Shown here: piece after piece, positions 43,567-52,054 of the stretch | Numbering within the stretch: position 1 is the stretch's first letter | Layout: every line of letters begins with the position of its first letter | From: Paraflavitalea soli | Lineage (GTDB): Bacteria > Bacteroidota > Bacteroidia > Chitinophagales > Chitinophagaceae | DNA length: 64,000 bases | Assembly (NCBI RefSeq): GCF_003555545.1 | Contig: NZ_CP032157.1 | Coordinates: 8,064,546-8,128,545, forward strand | Direction: 5' to 3' | Notes under the pieces: generated by a model | Told to the model about the DNA's origin: nothing | What the model saw: the letters and a program-made list of their open reading frames with translations, nothing else | The model's database searches: none | Made by a program: the position numbers and the translations under genes

Positions 43567-43965
43567 ATGCTTAAACTTTCAGAATTGCAACCCGGAGACA
43601 TTGTAATGGCCGAATTTGAAGGCCAGAAAATGGAAGGCACTGTGAAGGAACTGAACAAAGAAGACAGGGAAGTATGTGTGGAAACATCCGTCCAGGAATT
43701 TTGGTTCAAACCCGAACATCTCTTCCCCATTCCGCTGACCGAAGAACAATTGCTGAAACTGGGCTTTGAAAAGGTGGAGAACGGGGATGGTTCTGTGAAG
43801 TATAAGAAAGACTCCTTTCGCGTATTAGTGCCCCATAAGGGTGATTTCAGCGACCTGGAGATCTGGTGGCGGGAGGATCGCAGGCACCTGCGCCAGGCCA
43901 TTAATGTACATGAATTGCAGAATCATTACTACCAGATGACCAAAGTTGAGCTTAATCCTGCCTGA
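43567..43965 (+). CDS. Unrecognised 132-residue soluble protein
   Basis: Not recognised. Begins MLKLSELQPGDIVMAEFEGQ and continues with short beta strands (MEGTVKELNKEDREVCVETS, FWFKPEHLFPIPLTEEQLLK) that look like a small SH3/KOW-like barrel, then a second part (FRVLVPHKGDFSDLEIWW, RRHLRQAINVHELQNHYY). No signal peptide or membrane helix. The last part, with ELQNHYYQMT, resembles short motifs in phage-associated structural proteins, but no phage genes are near. Monocistronic, upstream of infA. Confidence 0.8.
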   Translation: MLKLSELQPGDIVMAEFEGQKMEGTVKELNKEDREVCVETSVQEFWFKPEHLFPIPLTEEQLLKLGFEKVENGDGSVKYKKDSFRVLVPHKGDFSDLEIWWREDRRHLRQAINVHELQNHYYQMTKVELNPA

Positions 43966-44064
43966 TTATCAAGGATTTTATCCTTATTTTCGCCGGCTTG
44001 AAGGCCGAAGTAGGGGAGAAAGGAAAATTTTATGTTATTATTTCATATTTCCGTGTGATAATCC

Positions 44065-44072
44065 TATCTTTG
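44065..44072 (+). promoter_or_regulatory. -7 box of the infA-rplQ operon
   Basis: TATCTTTG, perfect match to TAnnTTTG, 17 bp before the infA ATG. Suggests that this ribosomal block is transcribed from its own promoter here. Confidence 0.5.
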
Positions 44073-44089
44073 CGCCTCCTTAAACGAAT

Positions 44090-44308
44090 ATGGGAAAACA
44101 ACCGCTGATTAAACAAGATGGAGTAATTCTGGAAGCCTTGTCCAATGCTATGTTCAGGGTGAAGTTGGAAAATGGTCATGAGATATTGGCCACCATCTCT
44201 GGAAAAATGCGGATGAATTACATCCGGATTTTGCCGGGTGATAAAGTGGGAGTGGAAATGAGCCCGTATGATCTGTCCAGAGGAAGGATTATTTTCAGGT
44301 ACAAATAA
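44090..44308 (+). CDS. infA: Translation initiation factor IF-1
   Basis: 72 residues, one S1/OB fold: [72 protein letters not shown] pattern, ending in the conserved YDLSRGRI. Binds the A site of the 30S subunit. First gene of the infA-rpmJ-rpsM-rpsK-rpsD-rpoA-rplQ cluster. In many bacteria secY and map precede infA; here an unrelated hypothetical gene does. Confidence 0.97.
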   Translation: MGKQPLIKQDGVILEALSNAMFRVKLENGHEILATISGKMRMNYIRILPGDKVGVEMSPYDLSRGRIIFRYK

Positions 44309-44323
44309 GTAAAAAGTAATAAC

Positions 44324-44440
44324 ATGAAAGTTCGTGCATCCATCAAGAAGCGCAGCGCCGATTGTAAGATCGTGAGGAGGAAGGGAAGGCTGTATGTGAT
44401 CAACAAAAAGAATCCCCGCTTCAAGCAAAGACAGGGTTAA
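44324..44440 (+). CDS. rpmJ: 50S ribosomal protein L36
   Basis: 38 residues: [20 protein letters not shown], then [18 protein letters not shown]. Canonical L36 binds zinc with Cys 11, Cys 14, Cys 27 and a His; here those positions are Ser 11, Cys 14, Asn 27 and no His, so this is the zinc-independent form common in Bacteroidota. 15 bp after infA. Confidence 0.97.
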   Translation: MKVRASIKKRSADCKIVRRKGRLYVINKKNPRFKQRQG

Positions 44441-44515
44441 TTGGCAATGAGGCATTGGCAGGAAGCCAATATTTGTTGACAATATTAAATTGTAAATTAA
44501 AATTTCAAATCGAAT

Positions 44516-44896
44516 ATGGCTCGTATTGCCGGTGTAGACTTACCAAAAAATAAAAGGGGCGAGATTGGTCTTACCTATATTTTCGGTATTGGTCGCTCTA
44601 CTGCTCAGTATATCCTGGGCAAAGCAGGTATCGATCTCAGCAAAAAAGTGAATGCTTGGGATGATGATGAACTGAACGCTATCCGTAACATCATTACCAA
44701 TGAGTTTAAGGTAGAAGGTCAGTTGCGTTCTGAAGTACAGATGAGCATCAAGCGTTTGCTGGATATCGCCTGTTACCGCGGATTACGTCACCGTAAAGGC
44801 TTACCAGTTCGTGGACAACGTACACGTACCAATAGCCGTACACGGAAAGGTAAACGTAAGACTGTTGCTGGTAAGAAGAAAGCAGCTAAGAAATAA
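44516..44896 (+). CDS. rpsM: 30S ribosomal protein S13
   Basis: 126 residues. [30 protein letters not shown] is the S13 N-terminus; [26 protein letters not shown] is the conserved C-terminal rRNA-contacting segment, followed by a Lys/Arg-rich tail. In the head of the 30S subunit, contacts P-site tRNA. Followed by an unusually long 198-bp gap. Confidence 0.97.
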   Translation: MARIAGVDLPKNKRGEIGLTYIFGIGRSTAQYILGKAGIDLSKKVNAWDDDELNAIRNIITNEFKVEGQLRSEVQMSIKRLLDIACYRGLRHRKGLPVRGQRTRTNSRTRKGKRKTVAGKKKAAKK

Positions 44897-44967
44897 TGCT
44901 ACAGGGGCACTGGTATCCAGTGTCTCTGTTTTCATATTTTGCCTGTTACGCTTAGTAGCGGGCAGAA

Positions 44968-44991
44968 AGAGGCGCAACATGTTGCGTCTCT
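44968..44991. repeat. Palindromic CGCAACATGTTGCG element in the rpsM-rpsK spacer
   Basis: AGAGGCGCAACAT-GTTGCGTCTCT: a 24-bp palindrome with one G-T position, centred on ATGT. The gap between rpsM and rpsK is normally short. From memory, this palindrome style is frequent between genes in Bacteroidota and some cyanobacteria; dispersal in this genome must be checked. Confidence 0.7.
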
Positions 44992-45094
44992 ACGAATTTG
45001 AATCAACGCCGGATCGCCTCACAGCAGTAGGGTTGATTCAGTCCCACCACAAATGGGATCATTTTTAAACGTAAAGATTACCTGTTTACAAATC

Positions 45095-45508
45095 ATGGCA
45101 AAAGCAGCTAAACAACAAGCTCCCAGCGCAAAAGCCGCTGCGAAAAAAAGAGTAGTAAAGGTTGACACCTATGGCGACGCACACATCGTAGCCAGCTTCA
45201 ACAACCTGATCATCAGCATTACCAACAAGAACGGCCAGGTTATCTCCTGGAGCAGCGCCGGTAAAATGGGCTTCAAAGGTTCTAAAAAGAACACTCCCTA
45301 TGCCGCTCAGATGGCATCTGCCGACGCAGCTAAGACCGCTTTCGATGCGGGTGTTAAGAAAGTAGACGTTTTCGTAAAAGGCCCCGGCGCCGGTCGCGAA
45401 AGCTCTATCCGTGGATTGGCGCAGAACGGTATCGAAGTAGTGATGATCAAGGACGTAACCCCGCTGCCACACAACGGTTGCCGTCCTCCCAAGAAAAGAA
45501 GAGTATAA
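45095..45508 (+). CDS. rpsK: 30S ribosomal protein S11
   Basis: 137 residues from [19 protein letters not shown], a lysine-rich N-terminus, then [20 protein letters not shown] and [43 protein letters not shown], the family core and ending. On the platform of the 30S subunit. An in-frame ATG at 45053 exists but adds residues not typical of S11. Confidence 0.97.
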   Translation: MAKAAKQQAPSAKAAAKKRVVKVDTYGDAHIVASFNNLIISITNKNGQVISWSSAGKMGFKGSKKNTPYAAQMASADAAKTAFDAGVKKVDVFVKGPGAGRESSIRGLAQNGIEVVMIKDVTPLPHNGCRPPKKRRV

Positions 45509-45563
45509 CCTGAAGCCGGAAGCCACCAGTCTGCGATTCAACGGAATCACCTCAGACCGCTGG

Positions 45564-45596
45564 CCCTGTTTGTCCGACTTCTATTCATAAACAGGG
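45564..45596 (+). promoter_or_regulatory. Stem-loop in the rpsD leader
   Basis: CCCTGTTT (45564-45571) pairs exactly with AAACAGGG (45589-45596), 65 bp before the rpsD ATG in a 153-bp spacer that also holds a CCAG...CTGG stem (about 45528-45563). S4 is the feedback regulator of this operon in E. coli, by binding a leader pseudoknot, but that one precedes rpsM; here the structure precedes rpsD itself. Function inferred. Confidence 0.4.
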
Positions 45597-45661
45597 TGCC
45601 CGATTTATTTTTACGATTTTTATTGATCAGGCGCCGACACCAAAAAATCAACTAAACAATT

Positions 45662-46267
45662 ATGGCACGTTACACTGGTCCCAAAACAAGAATCTGCCGC
45701 ATTTTCGGCGAGCCCATTTTAGGTAATGGTAAATACCTGAGCAAGAACAGCAATCCTCCCGGTCAACATGGTCCTACCAAAAAACGTAAGGCTCCGGGTG
45801 AATATGCCCTTCAGTTGAAAGAAAAGCAAAAAGCAAAATACACTTACGGCGTTCTCGAAAAACAATTCCGTAAGACTTTTGAAGAAGCCAACCGTATCAA
45901 AGGCGTTACCGGTGAAAACCTCATCAAACTCCTCGAAGCACGTTTGGACAACGCGGTATACCGTCTTGGTATCTCCCCTTCACGCCCAGGTGCACGTCAG
46001 CTGGTATCTCACAAACACATCACTGTAAACGGTGAAGTAGTGAACGTACCTTCTTTCCAACTGAAACCAGGCGATGTAATTGGTATCAAGGAAAAAGACA
46101 AAGCCAATGCTTCTATTACCGGTCAGTTCCGTGGTAAGAACGTTAAGTTCTCCTGGCTGGATTGGAGCGAAAGCGAAATGCAAGGTACTTTCATCGCTTA
46201 TCCTGAGCGTGAAAGCGTACCTGAGAACATTAAGGAGCAGTTGATTGTTGAATTGTATTCTAAGTAA
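45662..46267 (+). CDS. rpsD: 30S ribosomal protein S4
   Basis: 201 residues. MARYTGPKTRICRIFGEPIL, GRH-like linker, then the S4 RNA-binding domain LEARLDNAVYRLGISPSRPGARQLVSHKHITVNGEVVNVPSF. No zinc-binding Cys cluster in the N-terminus beyond a single Cys. Primary assembler of the 30S body and candidate autoregulator of the operon. Confidence 0.97.
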   Translation: MARYTGPKTRICRIFGEPILGNGKYLSKNSNPPGQHGPTKKRKAPGEYALQLKEKQKAKYTYGVLEKQFRKTFEEANRIKGVTGENLIKLLEARLDNAVYRLGISPSRPGARQLVSHKHITVNGEVVNVPSFQLKPGDVIGIKEKDKANASITGQFRGKNVKFSWLDWSESEMQGTFIAYPERESVPENIKEQLIVELYSK

Positions 46268-46391
46268 GGATAAACGTGGCTGAAAGCAGTCACACCCTCC
46301 GTACTCGAATAGCAGGCATTCAGATTGTTCATCGTTTAAGGCAGCTGATCAGCCAAGCCTTCAAACACGTAAAAAACAGAAATTTTAAAAT

Positions 46392-47393
46392 ATGGCCATT
46401 TTAAATTTCCAAAAGCCAGACAAGATCGTTTTACAGAAAGCAACGGAATTCGAAGCTCAATTTGAGTTTCGCCCGTTGGAACCCGGTTTCGGTGTAACCA
46501 TTGGTAACGCCTTACGCAGGGTGTTGCTGAGCTCACTGGAAGGTTATGCCATCGTAGGTATCCGCATTGAAGGAGTAGACCACGAGTTTGCTACCATCAA
46601 AGGCATTACCGAAGATGTACTGGAAATCATCCTGAACTTAAAGCAGGTTCGCTTCAAAAAGAAAGTGGATCATGAAGTAGGTGCAGAGAAGATCACCCTG
46701 AGTATTAAGAACAAAGCTGAATTTACAGCCGGTATGATCGGCGAGGCTACACAAAGCTTCGACATCATGAACCCCGATCTGCTGATCTGTACTTTAGATA
46801 CTTCAGCCAAACTGGACATCGAACTGTCTGTTTCAAAAGGACGTGGTTACGTTCCTGCTGAAGACAACAAAGTAAAAGATGCTCCATTTGGTTACATCCC
46901 TACGGATGCTATCTTCACGCCCATCAAGAACGTTAAGTACGCTATTGAGAACACGCGTGTGGAACAACGTACGGACTATGAGAAACTGATCATGGATGTA
47001 AACACCGATGGAACCATCCATCCGGAAGAGGCGGTGAAACAGGCCAGCCGTATCCTGATCCAGCACCTCATGATCATCACCGACGAAAACATCACTTTCG
47101 ACAACAAGGAAGACAAGAAAGAAGATGTGGTGGATGAGCAAATGCTGCAACTGCGTAAGATATTGAAAACACCGCTGGAAGACCTCGATCTGTCAGTACG
47201 TGCTTTCAACTGTCTGAAAGCTGCCAAGATCAACTCCCTCAGCGAACTGGTACAATACGAGCAGGAAGACCTGATGAAGTTCCGCAACTTCGGTCAGAAG
47301 TCACTGGCCGAAATTGAGCAGGTATTGGCTGAAAGAGGTTTGCACTTCGGTATGGACCTGAGCAAACTGGGATTGGATAAAGAAGAATTGTAA
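46392..47393 (+). CDS. rpoA: RNA polymerase alpha subunit
   Basis: 333 residues. N-terminal dimerisation domain: FRPLEPGFGVTIGNALRRVLLSSLEGYAI. C-terminal domain (about 265-330): LRKILKTPLEDLDLSVRAFNCLKAAKINSLSELVQYEQEDLMKFRNFGQKSLAEIEQVL, with the two helix-hairpin-helix parts that bind UP elements and activators. Standard position between rpsD and rplQ. Confidence 0.98.
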   Translation: MAILNFQKPDKIVLQKATEFEAQFEFRPLEPGFGVTIGNALRRVLLSSLEGYAIVGIRIEGVDHEFATIKGITEDVLEIILNLKQVRFKKKVDHEVGAEKITLSIKNKAEFTAGMIGEATQSFDIMNPDLLICTLDTSAKLDIELSVSKGRGYVPAEDNKVKDAPFGYIPTDAIFTPIKNVKYAIENTRVEQRTDYEKLIMDVNTDGTIHPEEAVKQASRILIQHLMIITDENITFDNKEDKKEDVVDEQMLQLRKILKTPLEDLDLSVRAFNCLKAAKINSLSELVQYEQEDLMKFRNFGQKSLAEIEQVLAERGLHFGMDLSKLGLDKEEL

Positions 47394-47452
47394 TTTTTTA
47401 TAACAGTAGACTGTAATTCCTGACACGGTACGGTCGGTAAAACTTAAAAGTC

Positions 47453-47938
47453 ATGCGTCACGGAGACAAGATCAACAACCTGGGCAGAACAGCGTCACAC
47501 AGAAGGGCGTTGCTGAGCAACTTAGCCTGCGAGCTGATTGCCCACAAGAGAATCGTTACTACCCTCGCCAAGGCCAAAGCGTTGCGTACGTACATTGAAC
47601 CCCTGATCACCAAGGGTAAAGAAAATACTACGCACCAACGTCGTGTAGTGTTCAGCTACCTGCAGGATAAAGAGGCTATCACTGAACTGTTCAGCACCAT
47701 TGCTGAGAAGATCGGTGGCCGTCCCGGTGGTTATACCCGCGTTATTAAGCTCGGCATCCGCCAGGGTGATAATGCAGAAATGGGGTTGATTGAACTGGTA
47801 GACTTCAACGAGATCTACGGTAAAGGCAAAACTGAGGCGAAAGAACCAGCTAAGAAAACCCGTCGTGGCAGAACCTCCAAAAAAGCGGGTGATGCTAAAG
47901 CCGATGATTCAAAGCCTGAAGAAAAAGCTGCCGAATAA
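47453..47938 (+). CDS. rplQ: 50S ribosomal protein L17
   Basis: 161 residues. [29 protein letters not shown] and [53 protein letters not shown] are the conserved core (about 120 residues); a 40-residue Lys/Ala/Glu-rich tail follows, as usual in Bacteroidota L17. Last gene of the block, followed by a strong terminator. Confidence 0.97.
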   Translation: MRHGDKINNLGRTASHRRALLSNLACELIAHKRIVTTLAKAKALRTYIEPLITKGKENTTHQRRVVFSYLQDKEAITELFSTIAEKIGGRPGGYTRVIKLGIRQGDNAEMGLIELVDFNEIYGKGKTEAKEPAKKTRRGRTSKKAGDAKADDSKPEEKAAE

Positions 47939-47963
47939 GCATGATTTAACTTCTTTTGATACC

Positions 47964-47996
47964 AAAGCCCCGCATATGATTTGCGGGGCTTTTTTT
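47964..47996 (+). terminator. Intrinsic terminator of the ribosomal protein operon
   Basis: AAAGCCCCGCA (47964-47974) pairs with TGCGGGGCTTT (47982-47992), then TTTT. 26 bp after rplQ. Confidence 0.92.
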
Positions 47997-48012
47997 GGGT
48001 ACCTGAGGCTGT

Positions 48013-48140
48013 CTGGAAGGGTGGGTCGCCCTTGAAGGGCGGCTCACCCTTCCAGAGCGGTTCACCCTTGAAGGGTGGCTCACCCGGTCTAAAGAAGCCT
48101 GTCGAATGTCAGGCTGAGCCTGTCGAAGCCGCCTAAAGAC
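48013..48140. repeat. Composite GGGTGGGTCGCCC and GTCAGGCTGAGCCTGTCGAAGCC repeats
   Basis: CTGGAAGGGTG (48013-48023) pairs with CACCCTTCCAG (48045-48055) around CGCCCTTGAAGGGCG; a second CACCC...GGGTG stem follows, then GTCGAATGTCAGGCTGAGCC and TGTCGAAGCC. A 31-bp stretch of the first hairpin (48019-48049) is identical to 61281-61311. Sits between rplQ and carA. Confidence 0.75.
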
Positions 48141-48228
48141 CTCCTAACAACTTGAGGTACAAACTGTGAACAATTTTAACTTCAAATACCTTTAATAATT
48201 CTTTTCTTTGCAAAATTTTTCACTACAC

Positions 48229-49335
48229 ATGTCCACATCACAAAAACCTGCTGTTCTGTTATTGGCGGATGGTACCGTTCACATTGGTAAAGCTTTTGGA
48301 AAGATTGGTACTACTGCCGGGGAAATTTGTTTTAATACCGGGATGACCGGATACCAGGAAGTGTTCACTGATCCCAGCTATTATGGCCAGATCATCATCA
48401 TGAACAACGTGCATGTTGGTAACTATGGTACCAAAGAGACCGATGTTGAGTCCAACAGCGTGAAGATACGTGGCCTGATTGCCCGTAACCTGGAAGAGCA
48501 GTATTCCCGTAAGCAGGCTGATGCCTCTCTCGAGAAATACCTGCAGGACAACAACATCGTTTGTATTGAAGAAATTGATACCCGTGCCCTGGTAACCCAT
48601 GTACGCGAAGCCGGTGCCATGAACTGCATCATTTCTTCCGAAATACTCGATGTGGAAGAGTTGAAGAAAGAACTAGCTAAAATACCCAGCATGGACGGTC
48701 TCGAACTGGCCAGCTATGTAAGCACCGAAAAGCCTTACACCATGGGCGATGAAGCCACAGCGGCTGTGAAAGTAGCAGTAATGGATTATGGCACCAAAAG
48801 AAATATCCTGCAGTGCATGGTCGACAGAGGCGCTTTTGTAAAAGTGTTTCCTGCCAAGACCACCATCAGCGAATTAAAGCAATTCAATCCCGATGGTTAT
48901 TTCATCTCCAACGGCCCCGGCGACCCTGCGGCCATGGATTATGCAGTAGCTACCGTGAAAGAGATACTGAAAGAAAGCAAGCCTACCTTCGGCATCTGCC
49001 TGGGCCATCAACTGCTGGCACTGGCTAATGATATCGATACTTTTAAGCTGCACCACGGTCACCGTGGATTGAACCACCCGGTGAAGAACCTGGTAACCGG
49101 TAAGTGCGAGATCACCACCCAGAATCACGGTTTTGGTGTGGACCCCGAATCTGTGAAGAAAGCAAAGAATGTGGAGATCACCCACGTAAATCTCAATGAT
49201 GATTCCATTGAAGGTATCCGTTTGAAAGACAAGCCCGCTTTCTCTGTGCAGTATCACCCCGAAGCTACACCCGGCCCGCACGATAGCCGCTACCTGTTTG
49301 ATGATTTCATCAACCTGGTAAAAGAGCATAAATAA
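48229..49335 (+). CDS. carA: Carbamoyl-phosphate synthase small (glutaminase) subunit
   Basis: 368 residues from MSTSQKPAVLLLADGTVHIG. Hydrolyses glutamine and passes ammonia to CarB for arginine and pyrimidine synthesis. N-terminal CPSase domain: FNTGMTGYQEVFTDPSYYGQ; C-terminal class I glutamine amidotransferase: YFISNGPGDP, catalytic Cys 257 in FGICLGHQ, His 343 and Glu 345 in YHPEATPGPHDS. The rplQ-carA order is usual in Bacteroidota. carB is not nearby. Confidence 0.97.
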   Translation: MSTSQKPAVLLLADGTVHIGKAFGKIGTTAGEICFNTGMTGYQEVFTDPSYYGQIIIMNNVHVGNYGTKETDVESNSVKIRGLIARNLEEQYSRKQADASLEKYLQDNNIVCIEEIDTRALVTHVREAGAMNCIISSEILDVEELKKELAKIPSMDGLELASYVSTEKPYTMGDEATAAVKVAVMDYGTKRNILQCMVDRGAFVKVFPAKTTISELKQFNPDGYFISNGPGDPAAMDYAVATVKEILKESKPTFGICLGHQLLALANDIDTFKLHHGHRGLNHPVKNLVTGKCEITTQNHGFGVDPESVKKAKNVEITHVNLNDDSIEGIRLKDKPAFSVQYHPEATPGPHDSRYLFDDFINLVKEHK

Positions 49336-49386
49336 AGAATGCATTCCTTCTTCTGACAAAGAGGGCGTGTATTGAAATAATACAAG

Positions 49387-49423
49387 AAAGGGTGGGTCGC
49401 CTTCCAAAGGCGGCTCACCCTTT
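49387..49423. repeat. GGGTGGGTCGCC hairpin between carA and aroQ
   Basis: AAAGGGTG (49387-49394) pairs with CACCCTTT (49416-49423), with inner CGCCTT/AAGGCG. Same family as 48013 and 61281. 51 bp after carA stop; may also terminate its message. Confidence 0.7.
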
Positions 49424-49469
49424 CGGTTGTTTAATGCAAATGCCGTACTTTTAGCCGGTAAACTATTAT

Positions 49470-49892
49470 ATGAAGATCGCGATCATCAATGGACCTAATC
49501 TCAACCTGCTGGGCAAGCGGGAAACGGATATCTACGGCAATATGTCTTTCGATAAATACATGGAAGAATTGAAAGCCCAATACCCGCAGGTAAGTTTTCA
49601 TTATTACCAAAGCAATATAGAAGGGGAGTTGGTGAATGAGATCCAGCGTATAGGATTTGAGTATGATGGCATCATCCTCAACCCCGCAGCTTATACACAT
49701 ACTTCAGTGGCTATTGGCGATGCCATTGCCGCCATCAAAACGCCCGTGGTGGAAGTACATATCTCCAATGTACATGCCCGCGAGGATTTCCGTAAACTGT
49801 CCCATGTATCTGGCAAATCAGTGGGCAGCATCTTTGGCCTGGGCCTCAAAGGATATGAACTGGCCCTGCAATACCTGTTGAGCAGGAAGTAA
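49470..49892 (+). CDS. aroQ: Type II 3-dehydroquinate dehydratase
   Basis: 140 residues. Shikimate pathway, dodecameric cytosolic enzyme. MKIAIINGPNLNLLGKRETDIYG carries the catalytic Tyr 22, FHYYQSNIEGELVNEIQ and ILNPAAYTHTSVAIGDAI the substrate site, VEVHISNVHAREDFRKLS the catalytic His and Arg. Convergent with the PPIase gene (6 bp apart). Confidence 0.97.
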   Translation: MKIAIINGPNLNLLGKRETDIYGNMSFDKYMEELKAQYPQVSFHYYQSNIEGELVNEIQRIGFEYDGIILNPAAYTHTSVAIGDAIAAIKTPVVEVHISNVHAREDFRKLSHVSGKSVGSIFGLGLKGYELALQYLLSRK

Positions 49893-49898
49893 CAACAA

Positions 49899-50531
49899 CT
49901 AAAGGAATACCCGCATCATCAGCGCAAAGCCATTGTCTTTTTTGGCTTCGTCCAACTTGCGTATAATATGGACACCGTTGGCCGTCCATATTTTGAAGAT
50001 GTCACCTTTTTTACGTTTGTCCAATTCCGCTTCTATCTGGGGTAACATATATCCCACGGCAATCCAGCCAAGGTCGCCATTGATAGACCCTTCTCCTCCC
50101 ATGGAGTAAGTACGCGCCATATCTTCAAACGTAGCTTTCCCCTGTTTTATACGCAGCATGATATTGTCCGACAAAGAATCGGCGAAATGCTTTGAAAAGA
50201 CCGCTGTATCCAGGAAGATCTGGCCGGGGTGATTGAAAGTGGCGGGCGCTTTGGCCAGTATCTGTACCAGCGTTTTACTATTGTGGAAAGGACCATATAC
50301 CTTGCCCACTTTGCCATAATAAGCCAGGCTATCCGGCAGGCCAACAAATCGTTTCGTGCTCCGGACAACGATGGTATCGATCACAAATTTCTTTTTCAGG
50401 ACATCCTTTACATACAAAGGACCATTGGTCGCTTTTTCCAACTCGGCCTTTATCTGCGCCACCGTCTTCTTTTGAGCTAAAGCTGCTGGACCAATGGCGA
50501 AGAGCAGCAATACAATGATCAGCGATTTCAT
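49899..50531 (-). CDS. Parvulin-type periplasmic peptidyl-prolyl isomerase-like protein
   Basis: 210 residues. Signal peptide (MKSLIIVLLLFAIGPAALAQ). The second half resembles a PpiC/parvulin domain: FADSLSDNIMLRIKQGKATFEDMARTYS, GGEGSINGDLGWIAVGYMLPQIEAEL, GDIFKIWTANGVHIIRKLDE. The domain is clear but slightly short and atypical at the start, so activity is not assured. The N-terminal 100 residues are unassigned. Probably a periplasmic folding helper. In a minus-strand unit of its own. Confidence 0.85.
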   Translation of the reverse strand: MKSLIIVLLLFAIGPAALAQKKTVAQIKAELEKATNGPLYVKDVLKKKFVIDTIVVRSTKRFVGLPDSLAYYGKVGKVYGPFHNSKTLVQILAKAPATFNHPGQIFLDTAVFSKHFADSLSDNIMLRIKQGKATFEDMARTYSMGGEGSINGDLGWIAVGYMLPQIEAELDKRKKGDIFKIWTANGVHIIRKLDEAKKDNGFALMMRVFL

Positions 50532-50554
50532 TGGACTAAAGATAACAAAAGAAG

Positions 50555-50606
50555 AAGACCTGAAAGGCTTTCCGGATATTAAGCCGGGAAAATCCTTTCA
50601 GGTCTT
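50555..50606 (-). terminator. Terminator of the glmM-type gene
   Basis: AAGACCTGAAAGG (50555-50567) and its exact complement CCTTTCAGGTCTT (50594-50606), with T-rich CTTCTTCTTTTG after it when read on the minus strand. Lies between glmM (ends 50675) and the PPIase gene. Confidence 0.8.
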
Positions 50607-50674
50607 GTATTGCCAATTAATGTAAGCCGCCTCTTGTATTTCTTCTGTATTCTATATTCTGTATTCTTGTATTC

Positions 50675-52054
50675 CTACAGCGACTCCTTAATATCCTGCA
50701 TCAGGCGCAGTGCAATATTATTGGCCGTTGTTTCAAAATTGCTTTCCGCATAGATACGGATGATAGGTTCCGTATTGGAAGTGCGCAGATGCACCCAGTC
50801 ACTGTCGAATTCGATCTTCAATCCATCTTCTGTATTGACAGGCTGGTGCTTATATTTCTTTTGAATACGCTCGAAGATGGCCTTCACATCAATGCCGTTC
50901 TCCAGTTCGATCTTATTCTTGGAAATGAAATAGTCGGGATAACGGGCACGGAACGACTTCATACCATTCTTATGTGTAGCCAGTGAGCTCAAGAATAGAC
51001 CAATGCCGATCAATGCATCACGGCCATAATGGAAATCAGGAACAATGATACCGCCATTGCCCTCGCCGCCGATCACAGCATCAACTGCTTTCATTTTTGT
51101 GACCACATTCACTTCACCTACAGCTGAAGGGAAATAGCTGCCGCCATGCTTGAGGGTTACTTCTTTCAGCGCCTTGGTACTGCTCATATTGCTCACCGAG
51201 TTGCCTGGTTTTTTGCTCAGTACATAGTCGGCCACAGCCACCAGCGTATATTCTTCACCAAACATGCTGCCATCTTCACACACAAAGCAGAGGCGGTCTA
51301 CATCCGGGTCTACCGCAATACCAAAATCAGCTTTGTGTTTGCGCACCGCATTGCTGAGTTCAGTAAGGTTTTCCGGTAATGGTTCCGGGTTGTGGGCAAA
51401 CTTGCCGGTAACTTCTCCATTCAACAAGACCACATCAACCCCCAATGCTTTGAGCAGGGGAGGGACAAACAGCGCACCGGTAGAGTTGATCACATCCACC
51501 ACCGCCTTGTATTTCTTTTTACTGATATCTTCTGCATTTACCAGTGGATAGCTCACAACAGCATCAATATGTTGTTGCAGGGTGGTTTCAAGTACCTTGT
51601 ACGTGCCTAGTTTTTCTACCTGGGCAAACGTAAAGTCTTCCTTACTGGCTTTGTCCAATACAATGGCGCCATCAGCAGCGCTAATGAATTCTCCATCCTC
51701 ATTCAGGAGCTTCAGGGCATTCCATTCTTTGGGATTGTGACTAGCCGTAATAATGATGCCGCCGGCTGCCTTTTCCCACACTACTGCCATTTCTACAGTA
51801 GGCGTAGTAGACAAGCCTATATCTACAACATCAATACCCAGTCCAAGTAGCGTATTGACCACCAGTTGCTGCACCAGCGAACCGCTGATACGGCCATCAC
51901 GGCCAATCACTACTGTACAATGGGATCCTTTTTTGTCGAGTAACCAACTGCCATAGGCGGCAGCAAACTTTACTACATCCAACGGAGTGAGGTTATCTCC
52001 GCTCTTACCGCCAATTGTTCCACGAATACCTGATATACTTTTTATCAATGCCAC
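50675..52054 (-). CDS. glmM: Phosphoglucosamine mutase / phosphohexomutase
   Basis: 459 residues from a GTG start (VALIKSISGIRGTIGG). Bacteroidota GlmM proteins commonly begin LIKSISGIRGTIGG, so I prefer this start; a Met at 52114 is 20 codons earlier, upstream of a perfect -7 box TATTTTTG (52078-52085, minus). Motifs: catalytic phosphoserine loop TASHNPKEWNALKLL (Ser 105), metal loop DPDVDRLCFV, sugar loop GGEGNGGIIVP and phosphate loop RTSNTEPIIRIYAE. Makes glucosamine 1-phosphate for peptidoglycan; phosphomannomutase activity cannot be excluded. Confidence 0.9.
   Translation of the reverse strand: MALIKSISGIRGTIGGKSGDNLTPLDVVKFAAAYGSWLLDKKGSHCTVVIGRDGRISGSLVQQLVVNTLLGLGIDVVDIGLSTTPTVEMAVVWEKAAGGIIITASHNPKEWNALKLLNEDGEFISAADGAIVLDKASKEDFTFAQVEKLGTYKVLETTLQQHIDAVVSYPLVNAEDISKKKYKAVVDVINSTGALFVPPLLKALGVDVVLLNGEVTGKFAHNPEPLPENLTELSNAVRKHKADFGIAVDPDVDRLCFVCEDGSMFGEEYTLVAVADYVLSKKPGNSVSNMSSTKALKEVTLKHGGSYFPSAVGEVNVVTKMKAVDAVIGGEGNGGIIVPDFHYGRDALIGIGLFLSSLATHKNGMKSFRARYPDYFISKNKIELENGIDVKAIFERIQKKYKHQPVNTEDGLKIEFDSDWVHLRTSNTEPIIRIYAESNFETTANNIALRLMQDIKESL

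Noticed and set aside
44897-45094. tRNA or small RNA gene in the rpsM-rpsK gap
   Set aside because: No cloverleaf, anticodon or CCA-adjacent pattern found; the palindrome and short direct words explain the structure.
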